Both the position numbers and the translations under genes were made by a program. Below the pieces are notes generated by a model, which was not told the origin of the DNA, searched no databases, and saw only the letters and a program-made list of their open reading frames with translations. Shown here one piece after another: positions 36,236 through 47,079 of a stretch of 64,000 nt of DNA. Position 1 is the first letter of the stretch, and every line of letters starts with the position of its first letter. The stretch is from Arcuatula senhousia (taxonomy: Eukaryota; Mollusca; Bivalvia; Mytilida; Mytilidae): contig OZ020309.1 in assembly GCA_963971305.1 (NCBI GenBank), positions 14,501,001 to 14,565,000 of the forward strand. The letters are read 5' to 3'.

Positions 36236-37528
36236 TTAACTTGAAAGAGGGACCCAGATTGCATTCTCGGCGGGTTCCCCGGAGACATGAACTAAATACT
36301 GTCTCCTCTTGCCATCAGTCAGTCTCCGAGCCAATACACGTTTCACTTTGTGGAATCCATCTGAATCCGACGAAACGGAATAGGCGGTGACGTCCTCAAT
36401 AGGATCGATATGATCAGAATTTCTAAATCGCATTGGTTTTCGGACTTGTCGTTTTGACTTTCGTATTTCCTGTACTGGTAAAACTGCTACATTGGGTTTA
36501 ACAATCGAAGTTTGTGTCTCTGCATTAACAAATTTAATGTCTTTGGAAGTTTTGATCACTTTAAAATACGGCGATGGATTGGGCGTTCTGATATATCCTT
36601 GTTTTAACCTGTCTTTGTGTATGCCATCATTGAATTGTCTCTTCCTTGTTGGATCTCGGAGAAGCACCATATGATCTGTCAATACTTTTTCAATAATAAA
36701 CGGTCCCGTGAATTTGTACTTCAACTTCTGGCCCTGGCCGGTTGGATTCTCCGATAAAAATACATAGTCTCCTTTTTCGAAAATGGTTTCGGCAATAATG
36801 TCTTTATTAGCATTATCTAACATTTAACATGAGAGTCAATAATATTTTCCTTAACATGGCTTTGAATAATTTCAATTTTATTCTTCTGGTTATTCAGATA
36901 TGGTCTGACATCTTTCGGTGTTGTATCAAGGTCTCTTGGTATGATAGAATGTGTCAATGGGAACTTCGGGCGTTGACCAAAAATGACTTCAAATAGTGAA
37001 TATCCTAATGTTGAATTTACGGACGAATTCAAAGAAAATATGATTGCAGACAAGACTTCATCCCAACATTTGTCTTCCATGTATGGTGTCAAATGTTCTG
37101 CAATATTAGAATGCGTTCGTTCACAGGCCCCAAGACAATGATGAACGAAACTAGGTGTAAACTGTTGTTCTATGCCAAGCATTTTGCATACCTCCTTTGT
37201 AACGCTTTCTATAAACTCAGAACCTCTGTCAGATATAACAGTGTCACATATTCTAAATATTAAACATTGCATTGGATACGGTAACGGCGTCCTTGTTTCT
37301 CAGTGGTATTCCAACATTAAATTTTGAAAACATGTCTACAGCTGTAAAAACGTAAGCGTTACCTTTGCGAGTAACAAGTAGTTGGCCATACAAGTCAATT
37401 TGCCACACATCGAACGGTCGTGAAGGAGTTGGATAAGCAGTTATCTTCGATTTCGCCATTGTTTTTGTGTGTTTCCTCTTTTGACATTCTGTACAAGATC
37501 TTACATAATCGCTTACAATTGTCGACAT
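36236..37528 (-). pseudogene. Ty3/Gypsy-type integrase remnant, copy B
   Basis: Frames 37,528-37,253, 37,272-36,817 and 36,823-36,236. All three catalytic residues are present (WQIDLYG, SDRGSEF, GACERTH; 35 residues between the second Asp and the Glu). The frameshifts after SNAMFNI and after HVKC remain, so no continuous protein is encoded. The 195-residue C-terminal frame has the same predicted protein as copies A and D. Confidence 0.82.
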
Positions 37529-37669
37529 TAGTTACCGGCATCAAATTAGGACCTACCGATTGAGAATATACGTAAAATAAACATTTTAATAGGAAGGGGA
37601 AACATCAGTTTTTTTGTAAACTAAAGCATTTCTATAGTTTTAATTTGTATTTACAAAGCACTGCACACG

Positions 37670-37996
37670 TTATAATACTAAATTGCGGATGGCTGGACGT
37701 ATAGATAGGTAAAGTTCCACAGCTTCTTCGGCATCATCAGGGCGTTGAAAAGTTCATTCTTCCATTTCCAATACGCATAGTCTATACAGGTCATTGTCAC
37801 ATGGGATGTCAAAGTTAGGTGTCGGACACTCCCGGTTACAAACCTCTAACTTCAGGGCATCACAAAAAGTCCTCCGTGTCGAATAGCTCTGGACAATTGT
37901 ATAGATATTTATAGGTTTTGCACATGGCGTCCTTCCATGCTTTGTTCGTCGCAAGCTATGGTTGTTCCACGTTTGCATTACTGTTTCTAATTCTTT
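37670..37996 (-). pseudogene. Long-TIR family transposase, exon 2, copy B
   Basis: Same content as copy A (TWNNHSLRRTKHGRTPC, CNRECPTPNFDIPCDNDLY) with the same 5' splice acceptor and frame-breaking indels. The DDE exon is absent from this block. Confidence 0.7.
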
Positions 37997-39793
37997 CTGA
38001 AAGTAAAAAAACTAAATATAATGCGATGATTGTACTTTGAAAACAGTATGCAAATATCTGAAAATTATTTTCATCAGGCCTCGAATCCGAAGTCAGCCAC
38101 ATACGGAACATGAAACCTTGATTAAAATATTCCTGTTATTGCACATTGAAAAAATCTTTATTTATTACAAATTATTGTCCAGACTAATACTCTCAGAGTA
38201 CTAATTTCCATTAGTCCACAATTCAATAATTTGCCGAACTTGCAATTTATATTTCTCAAGGTCGCATATAAGGCAAAAAATATTTCATTCGATTCGCTTC
38301 TGATGAGTATAGATCTAGACTGAGTTAAATGCAGTTGGTTTTAAGAGAAATGTTTTGCGGAGTTTATAAAAACTTTGAACGATTCGCGTGTTCGGTACAT
38401 GTACCCGTTGCTAAGACAATTGGCCAAAGTTTATGAAATGCACTAATAAGTTGAAAATTGACTGCGTCGGTCCTGATCAAGAATTTACTATCTGGCAAAC
38501 CTTATTTTCGTATTCACAAGAAATGACTTCATTTTGAGATCATATACCAATTATAAAGTTAATATACCTATTTTTTTGTATTCTGTTTGTGTTGGATTAA
38601 ATATCCAAATCAGAAAGCAGTCATCCGGTATCTGTTCCATCAATGAAAAATAAATCTTAGTAATTACGTCCCTTGATCAAATTTCGATAGCAACAGATTA
38701 AAAGGAATTGGATCTTTTACTATTGCCAGTAAAATAGAATTTTCAAACCAATTTATATCAATAGTACATGTAATTACCTTACATTTCCATGAGTTATGAG
38801 AATGTACTGCATGTATTACGCCTTGTGCAATTTTTAAAGGTTGAGTTGACATATTCTTTTCCTTTCCAACGTACGCCAAGTTTTATTCGAATTATTAAGC
38901 TACGCGTCTTATTTTACTTTTTAAACAACAGTTTACATTGTAGAAATGATCTCTGAATAACATAATATGTGTCCCGTATATGATAACTGTCAGATCCTTA
39001 TGCAATAAATGTAAAAATGTTGATTGTTTACATTTCGCCACCATCGTCATTTACATCGTAAAAATATTAAAAACACAGAGAGCTTTTTCTGCAGGGGAGA
39101 ATTGAATACCACTAGATATAAGACTGATAAAGAAAAGAAAAACAAACTAAACTAATGACTAACTACATTTCTATTTATATGAAACTAAACATGCTAGCAA
39201 AACAACCAACCAGTATTGCATTGTGTGACAATCAACATATTTGCTTTGCTAGTAGAGCTACAAAACTCTTAATAAGTTTTATGAATTTTAAAAATTGTGT
39301 TTATCTTCTTACAAACAAAACACCCATAACTGTTTATCTATTGTCGACTATAGACAAACTGACATCCACACATTTGATACACAAAATAAACAAAAATAAT
39401 TATGATTCACAATGCATAATTTCTAGCATATCCTAAGCAATGTTAAAACTATCAATCACAATCAAAATCTTATTCCTTTAACAGGTCAATCAAACCTTTC
39501 GGCCATTACATTGAAACATCTATTAAGCAATGAAACCATTGCAGTCACTTAGACTTGGTTCATTAAAAGATTATTTCAAATAGCTCTCTACCATAGGTCT
39601 TATCAAACTTGTACATGTACTTATCAAACACAATGAAAAACTTCTGAGAACTTATTCCCTGTATAATATATCATTTGCGTTTCTTATTCAAAACATGTTA
39701 TAAAAGTGGAAAGTATCTCAACTATAACTGTCAAAAACTTCACTATTTAAAAGAATCTAACTGAAAAAGAAACAAAACCAACTAACATTATAC

Positions 39794-40155
39794 TACGGAA
39801 GCGTATTCGGGACATGGTCTTTTACTTTATTAATTGGTTATATCCCATTATTAATTGGTAATATCCAATTAATAATTGGTTATATCCAGTTAGTAATTGG
39901 TTATATCCAGTTATTAATTGGTTATATCCAGTTACTAACTGGTTATATCCAGTTATTAATTGGTTATATCCAGTTACTAACTGGTTATATCCAGTTACTA
40001 ATTAGTTATATCCAGTTACTAATTAGTTATATCCAGTTATTAATTGGTTATATCCAGCTACTAACTGGTTATATCCAGTTATTAATTGGATATATCCAGT
40101 TTGTTATTGGTTATATCCAGTTATTAACTGGTTATATTCAGTTATTAATTGGTTA
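39794..40155 (+). repeat. TIR array of 21-bp palindromic units (copy 2, left)
   Basis: About 16 units of TTGGTTATATCCAGTTACTAA-type sequence. Unit boundaries create CCAGTTAnTAACTGG palindromes separated by a TATAT spacer. The array lies between the outermost terminus and the transposase start codon, so it may bind transposase or form cruciforms; that is inference. Confidence 0.85.
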
Positions 40156-40182
40156 AATCAAAGTATTTACTATAAATATCAG

Positions 40183-40875
40183 GTGCACATGACAAATGCA
40201 CACTTTTTCGACAACATGGACCGATTATACTTGATCGAGTATTATTTTCGAATGTATCTTACATTCGACGATATCGCGAACATGCTCGAAAAGAAGCATG
40301 AAATAAAAAGATCTTCCCGACAAATAAAAAGAATAGCCGCATCTCAAGGTTTATATAGAAGGAAAAATAAATCCGATTTTCTTGATGTTGCATCGTTTAT
40401 TTCAAAAGAAATAAACCGATCTGGACAAAATCATGGGTACAGGTGGATGTATACTAAATGCATAGACAATGGAGTAATTGTTGATCAAGAAACAGTTCGT
40501 TTGGTTATCAAGTGTCTAGACCCTGATGGTGTTGAATGCAGAAGTCGTCGGAGACTGAAACGACGGACATATAACAACCAAGGACCAAATTATCTATGGC
40601 ACGAACAAAGCATGGAAGGACGCCATGTGGAAAACCTATAAATATCTACAATTGACCAGAGCTATTCGACACGGAGGACTTTTTTGGGAAGTTGATGCCC
40701 TGAAGTTAGAGGGAGTGTCCGACACCTAACTTTGACATCCCATGTGACAATGACCTGTATAGACTATGCTCACTGGAAATGGAAGAAAGAACTTTTCAAC
40801 GCCCTGATGATGCCGAAGAAGCTGTGGAACTTTACCTATCTTTACGTCCAGTCATCCGCAATTTAGTATTATAAC
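40183..40875 (+). pseudogene. Transposase of copy 2 with DDE core deleted
   Basis: Exon 1 encodes the N-terminal region, with a helix-turn-helix-like stretch (LTFDDIANMLEKKHEIKRSS, RQIKRIAASQGLYRRK) and VASFISKEINRSGQNHGYRW. At GPNYLWH, immediately before the first catalytic Asp of sister copies, the sequence jumps to the KHGRTPCGK region of exon 2. The deletion removes the whole catalytic core and the intron, and shifts the frame. Downstream sequence continues to the C-terminus and 3' region in ruined form. It starts 34 bp after the TIR array. Confidence 0.82.
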
Positions 40876-41208
40876 ATGTGAAGTGCTTTATAAATACAAA
40901 TTAAAACTATAGAAATGCTTAAGTTTACAAAAACTGATGTTTCCCCTTCTTATTAAAATGTTTATTTTACGTGTATTCTCAATCGGTAGGTCCTAATTTG
41001 ATGCCGGTAACTAAAAAGATAAAATATTGACATTAAAGGTCAAAGTCAAAGGTAATTTAAAGTCATACCTAAAGTTATGATATACATTGTCTAGTTCTGA
41101 CCTTCTTAAATACATTTATTAAATGTCAATGTCCATAATAAAAACACCAATAAATATGGAAATTCGACCTTGAAGGTCAAGGTTAGGGTCATGGCCCATG
41201 ACACACTA

Positions 41209-41916
41209 CAGTGAAACCTGTCCAAACCGAACAGCACTGGGACTTTAGGATTTGTTCGGTTTTAGCAGGTATTCGGTTTTGTCAGGGTTCAAGTACAACT
41301 GAATGGACTAATAGATAAATAAAAAATATGAAACTAAACGAAAGGCTATCATAAAATTTGAAAATGCAATATAATTATATATATATGAAAGTTAAAGTCT
41401 TTTAGTAACAAAATTGAATTCTTCTTGGTTAATTTTGGTGTAGCTAGTGATTTACTTATTTCATTTTTACAATGAAAATATTTTCTCATTAATTAGATCA
41501 GTTATTAAACTATGTTTTGGTGACAATCATTAACAAAATTCAGGTTTGTGAAACTTATTGTTATCAAAACATTCATATAATTGCATGTTTTGATAATAAA
41601 TGCTCATATCCTAATCATTTTGACAGCTTGGCTCATTCTTTTCAATTTCTTGTAAAAACATTCATGTAATTGCTATTGCTAAAGCAGAAAGTAAATCATT
41701 GATTATCTGTGATGAGTTCGGTATGGACAAGGTATTATAACATGATTTATTAACTAAAGGGAATAAAAATTGGTTCGGTATTCGGAATGGACAGTATTCG
41801 GTTTTAACAGGTTAAATTACTTTATATTTTACCAAAAATTCTTTGGGACTTGAGAATTTGTTCGGTTTGATGTGAAATTCGGTTTAGTCAGGGTTCGGTT
41901 TGGACAGTTTTCACTG
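41209..41916. mobile_element. 708-bp TA-flanked inverted-repeat element in the cargo
   Basis: Ends CAGTGAAACCTGTCCAAACC and TTCGGTTTGGACAGTTTTCACTG (last 20 bases GGTTTGGACAGTTTTCACTG) are inverted repeats. TA flanks each side (41,207-41,208; 41,917-41,918). The sister copy near 49,375 has the uninterrupted site (reverse strand CACACTATCTTGTAG), proving insertion. Several more TTCGGTTT words occur inside. No transposase; a pogo/Tc1-mariner-type non-autonomous element is likely. Confidence 0.9.
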
Positions 41917-41918
41917 TA

Positions 41919-44080
41919 TCTTGTAGTGATATAATATACCAAATATCTAAGACTTGTCAAAAGACAAAACAGTTAATTTAAACATATTTATTAATACTAA
42001 ATTGGGAAACAAGCTTAATGCTTCTATAAATCCCTCACCCGAAAACAGTTATGTCATGGAAAAGACAATGGTTCAAAACATTAGAAAGGACTTTGAATCA
42101 AAGGTCAACAGAGATGGCACGCAAAAAAATGGCCTGTGGCAACCTACCTACGTACCAAATATTTAAGGCCAATGATAGTTATGGCACAGACAAATTTATG
42201 GTCCAAAATATCAAAAATGACCTTGAACTCAAATAGTCAACCATAGTTGTACGTGACACATCCTCAAGTAGTGACAAAATAGGCAAAAGTAATTGCCCGG
42301 CAAATCACCCAGACAGGAAAATCAAGAAATTTCAGCAATAATTTGGTCTTGAGGTCAAAAGTCAAGATGATATGAAGTACATTAGTAGTTCTTAATCACT
42401 AAAACTTTAACCTTAAGGATGTTTGCTGGTCAGTTTGAAAATAAACAAGGTATCTTAATTTATGTTTTTGGTGGATAGACCATAGGTGAAGGTATAAAAT
42501 AAGCTTAAAAAATTAATAGATTGCTGAACTCGTTTTCGAGAAAATATGCGTTAAAAATTTGGCGGGAAAAAGGCTTTCTGTGACTTTTTCATAGGTTTAA
42601 CATTAGACTTGTTTTAGTGTAAAAACCTATGAAGAAATACCAAGAATTGTTTAAAACTTTGTATTATAAAAAGAAAAAAGGGGGTTACTGGGCAAAAATA
42701 TTATCTGTATTTTGATGGTAAAATCCAGAGGATTCCGAAAATCTGACAGAAATCTCAAAAACTGACCAGCCATCATCCTTAAGCGTTCATGTGGAAAATG
42801 TAGGTCAAGGTCACCTTCTTCACGTAGATTCTGACTATCTTGTATATAAGGTCATGTCTCGTGTGTACGGTGTTTTCTGCATTTTTGTAAATACTAAAAC
42901 CTAAGGTTTGGCTCCCCCATCGTAGTTTTGTGCTTATTATTTGGACTTCAACACGTTTTTGAATTGTGGATTTCCTAACTTTGGGTTCTAGTGAATAAAA
43001 AGTTTTCGAAATGATCATACAGCTCGATCATAAAAATTACATTGAAATTACTGTTTGAGTTAACGGAGTCATTTATGTGAAAATTGTAGGTCAGGGTCAG
43101 CAGTTCACTCTCACATTTTCGATTGATGTTCTGTCGGTTTTTGTGTTCTCTGTTTGTTCGTGTTATTTTCGTTCATGAATGACGGTTTGTCTTTGCTCTT
43201 TAATGCCCAAAGATTACATTTTAGTTTGAGTGTGTTCTACCTTTTGTAACAAAACACAACTAACCAACTAACATCAACTGACAATCGTCAATTGTAACGA
43301 GAGTGAACTCTGGTACTCCGAAAAAAAATTAAGCAGTTCCTGCCTGTTGCAACACACACGTCGCGCTGTCAGTGATAACTTAAGCGTGTCACGAAACAAA
43401 ACTCTATGACAAACTCACTTCTGCATTCATCTGAGAGACAACTTTGTAACCCCATATCTGTCTATGAGCTGATGATGTCTTCCATAAAACATCTTAAGTG
43501 ATGACAGCAATCGAGGAAAGGAACATCATAACCTTGCTTTAGCTATTTTTGTGTCAAGCGTGACGCCCTGTCAACGAAAATCAATGTATACCCTGCAAGC
43601 CCTGGAATAACGAATCACTTGTGATACGTTAACCCCATAAGCTGGAGCGGACGGAATGTTGCTACACAAGAAGGGGAAGTGGACGATTGGAAAGTTGATG
43701 TCATCACGTTTGTCATAGTTTTGTCGAAAGTGTTCCTTAAATGTCTATTCGAGATGTAAATATGAGGCAGACTTTCTAGAACAGATATCATCTTATATCG
43801 CAAGTTCCTGTGATATGTGAGATGTAAAAAAATTGTTTGGTACATTATCATTATAGCAAATAGTAAGCTGGTCTTCGATTTTATTTTTTTATCCAGACGT
43901 GATTGTAAGAAGTCTACCTCAATTATTAATTAATGAAAAAAAAACAAATCGGTAAGCAAAGTTGTGATACGACAACCCCATAAGATGGGGCGCGGGCGGG
44001 CGGAATGCTGCTACACAAAAAAGGTGGAAAGTTGAAGTCATAACGTTTCTCGTAAAGAATTATTAAAAGTTCATATAAAC
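41919..44080 (-). mobile_element. Cargo block II (reverse), with PLE remnant
   Basis: Reverse-orientation copy of the block at 15,830-18,612. It lacks two internal segments present there, joining GAAGTACATT to AGTAGTTCTTAATC near 42,385 and CCCGGCAAA to TCACCCAGAC near 42,305. The PLE remnant lies at about 43,260-44,080; CSNIPSAPAYG is readable on the minus strand near 43,640. Confidence 0.75.
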
Positions 44081-44089
44081 TTTGCAACA

Positions 44090-44800
44090 AAATCCGCTAC
44101 TCGACAAGAACACACCTGAAAAAAAAATTCATAATCGAACCAGAAATATTTTGAATACCATATTGGTGCCTCATGCTTCTTTCCTTCTTTTTATGATATA
44201 AAACATTACTGCAAAATGTCAGAGAATTTGGTAAAGTAGAATGATTTATTGTGTCAACAAACAAGCAAGAGACTCCCATAAGCCAAATTCGTTCACCCAC
44301 TCTTCAAGCTAGTGTTATATGCAAAATACCATTTAGTCAACTAAAGTTTTTGTAGAGTATAAGAAAGCAATATCTTTCCACTATCTGCAATAGTTTTCGT
44401 TCTATAGGGCAAAAATTAATTCATCTGACAACCTCGCCTCTATAATGGCGACTTTTTTAGAGCTTAATCTGTCTGTTAATAATTAAGCTGGATATTCAAG
44501 CAAGCAAAAGCTTTTCTCTGTCTGCAATGATTTTCATTTTACAGTCAAAACGATGTGTTACCTGCCAGGGGCTATATATAACCCCTTAATAAGGGGGTAT
44601 TTGACAACTTCAATCCTAAGGACACTTTTGTAGAGCTAAATGAGCTGAATATTAAAGCAAAGAAAAGCTTTTCTCTATCTGCAATAATTTTCATTCAAAA
44701 CATGCCAAAATTCTATTTTTTATCAATAAAGGGCCATATAACCCCTATAAGGGGTCATCTGACAACTTTGATCCAATGGAAAGCGTTGTAGAGCTTTTGA
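44090..44800 (-). repeat. Diverged ~150-bp tandem repeats with ACCCCTTATAAGGGG hairpins
   Basis: CTGCAATAGTTTTC, CTGCAATGATTTTC and CTGCAATAATTTTC start near 44,390, 44,521 and 44,680. Two units hold AACCCCTTAATAAGGGGG or AACCCCTATAAGGGGT hairpins followed by CTGACAACTT or TTGACAACTT. The same segment, in the other orientation, is at 46,370-47,050 in copy 3. Confidence 0.7.
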
Positions 44801-44869
44801 TACTGAAGATGGAAGTTTGCCTTGGTTTTTCTCTATTTTCCTCTTCTTAACAAATATACTTTTTGATTT

Positions 44870-45400
44870 ATAACGAAAAAGAAGCAAAGAGGCACCAATA
44901 GGACATTCCAAAAGAGTGAAGGCAAAACCGGTTAACACAAAATGGAACAAGCAAGGACATACAAGAAACACAGAAACAGTTACACAAACATGAACTGACA
45001 ACACGAACTCAAGTCGTTATGAGAGTGAACTCAAGTGCTCCAGAAGAATAAGTTCCTGCCTGTTGCAACACACCCGTCGCGTTGTATAACCAAACGAACT
45101 GTTTCTTGATCAACAATTACTCCATTGTCTATGCATTTACTATACATCCACCTGTACCCATGATTTTGTCCAGATCTGTTTATTTCTTTTGAAATAAACG
45201 AAATAAACGATATCAAGAAAATCGGATTTATTTTTCCTTCTATATAAACCTTGATATGCGGCTATTTTTTTTATTTGTCGGGAAGATATTTTTATTTCAT
45301 GCTTCTTTTCGAGCATGTTCGCAAATAATACTCGATCAAGTATAAGCGGTCCATGTTGTCGAAAAAGTGTGCATTTGTCATGTGCACCTGATATTTATAG
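44870..45400 (-). pseudogene. PLE 3' tail fused to a truncated transposase start
   Basis: Minus-strand 45,400-45,085 encodes the transposase N-terminus (HFFDNMDRLYLI, EINRSGQNHGYRWMY, DQETVRLV) and then breaks off abruptly. It is followed by PLE tail sequence (TTCTGGAGCACTTGAGTT near 45,030) to about 44,870. The transposase portion makes this right TIR about 730 bp long. Confidence 0.7.
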
Positions 45401-45404
45401 TAAA

Positions 45405-45818
45405 TACTTTGATAAAACCAATTAATAACTGAATATAACCAGTTAATAACTGCATATAACCAATTACTAACTGGATATATCCAATTAATAACTGGATATT
45501 ACCAACTAGTAACTGGATATAACCAATCAATAACTGAATATAACCAATTAGTAACTGGATATAACCAGTTATTAACTGGATATAACCAATTAATAACTGG
45601 ATTTAACCAATTAGTAACTGGATATAACAAATTATTAATTGGATATAACCAATTACTAATTGGATATAACCAATTACTAATTGGATATAACTAATTACTT
45701 TTTGGATATAACCAATTACTAATTGGATATAACCAATTACTAATTGGATATAACCAATTACTAATTGGATATAACCAATTAATAAAGTAAAAGACCATGT
45801 CCCGAATACGCTTCCGTA
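45405..45818 (-). repeat. TIR array of 21-bp palindromic units (copy 2, right)
   Basis: About 18 units in reverse orientation (GGATATAACCAATTACTAATT type), ending in GTCCCGAATACGCTTCCGTA. The distal units are nearly identical; those nearest the gene are more diverged. Confidence 0.85.
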
Positions 45819-45892
45819 TTTTACTGATCACTTATTAACAAAACAAAACAAAATATAAACAAAATATTTACAAAAGAGGAGGAGGTCGTTTT

Positions 45893-46310
45893 TACGGAAG
45901 CGTATTCGGGACATGGTCTTTTACTTTATTAATTGGTTATATCCAATTAGTAATTGGTTATATCCAATTAGTAATTGGTTATATCCAATTAGTAATTGGT
46001 TACATATCCAATTAGTAATTGGTTATATCCAATTAGTAATTGGTTATATCCAGTTAGTAATTGGTTATATCCAATTAATAATTGGTTATAACCAGTTAGT
46101 AATTGGTTAAATCCAATTAATAATTGGTTATATCCAGTTAGTAATTGGTTATATCCAAGTATTAATTGGTTATATCCAGTAACTAACTGGTTATATCCAG
46201 TTAATATCTGGTTATATCCAGTTATTAATTGGTTATATCCAGTTAGTAATTGGTTATATCCAGTTATTAACTGGTTATATTCAGTTATTAATTGGTTATA
46301 TCAAAGTATT
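45893..46310 (+). repeat. TIR array of 21-bp palindromic units (copy 3, left)
   Basis: About 19 units of the 21-bp repeat, followed by ATTTACTATAAATATCAGGT and the first bases of the transposase reading frame, which then stop at about 46,365. The inverted repeat therefore includes the gene's 5' untranslated region. Confidence 0.85.
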
Positions 46311-47079
46311 TACTATAAATATCAGGTGCACATGACAAATGCACACTTTTTCACAACATGGGCCGACCCTTTATAGAGGTTATATGGCCTTTTATTTGTA
46401 AAAAATAGAATTTTGGCATGTTTTGAATGAAAACTATTGCAGATAGAGAAAAGCTTTTCTACGCTTTAATGTTCAGCTCATTTAGCTCTACAGAAGTGTC
46501 CTTAGGATCGAAGTTGTCAAATAAGCCCTTATTAAGGGGTTATATATAGCCCCTGGCAGGTAACACATCGTTTTTGACTGTAAAATGAAAATCATTGCAG
46601 ACAGAGAAAAGCTTTTGCTTGCTTGAATATTCAGCTTAATTATTAACAGACAGATTAAGCTCTACAAAAGTCGCCATTATAGAGGCGAGGTTGTCAGATG
46701 AATTAATTTTTGCTCTATTGAATGAAAACTATTGCAGATAGTGGAAAGATATTGCTTTCTTATACTCTACAAAAACTTCAGTTGACTAAATGGTATTTTG
46801 CAGATAACACTAGCTTGAAGAGTAAGTGAGCGAATTTGGCTTATGGGAGTCCCTTGCTTGTTTGTTGACACAATAAATCATTCTACTTTACCAAATTCTC
46901 TGACATTTTGCAGTAATGTTTTATATCATAAAAAGAAGGAAAGAAGCAAGAGGCACCAATATAGTATTCAAAATATTTCTGGTTCGATTATGAATTTTTT
47001 TCAGGTGTGTTCTTGTCGAGTAGCGGATTTTGTTGCAAAGTTAATATGAACCTTCAACAAATCTTTACGACAAACGTGG

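Larger units (their letters stand above)
35292..38934 (-). mobile_element. Composite block B
   Basis: Second copy of the block at 27,777-31,350, same orientation, with only scattered substitutions and small indels. Its right end joins the next copy directly at about 38,934 (AACAACAG then TTTACATTGTAG), a head-to-tail junction. Confidence 0.75.
39794..45818 (+). mobile_element. Long-TIR DNA transposon copy 2 (6.0 kb)
   Basis: Starts TACGGAAGCGTATTCGGGAC and ends in its reverse complement. Flanks TTATAC (39,788-39,793) and TTTTAC (45,819-45,824) form a 6-bp target duplication with one mismatch; the empty site ATTATACTGATCAC is seen in block A. The TIRs include the 21-bp palindrome arrays and the start of the transposase gene, about 730 bp at the right end. 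It runs opposite to copy 3: transposase on the plus strand at the left, then cargo (41,919-44,000) reversed, then ~150-bp diverged hairpin repeats (44,090-44,800), and a truncated second transposase start at 45,400-45,085 (minus). Confidence 0.85.
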
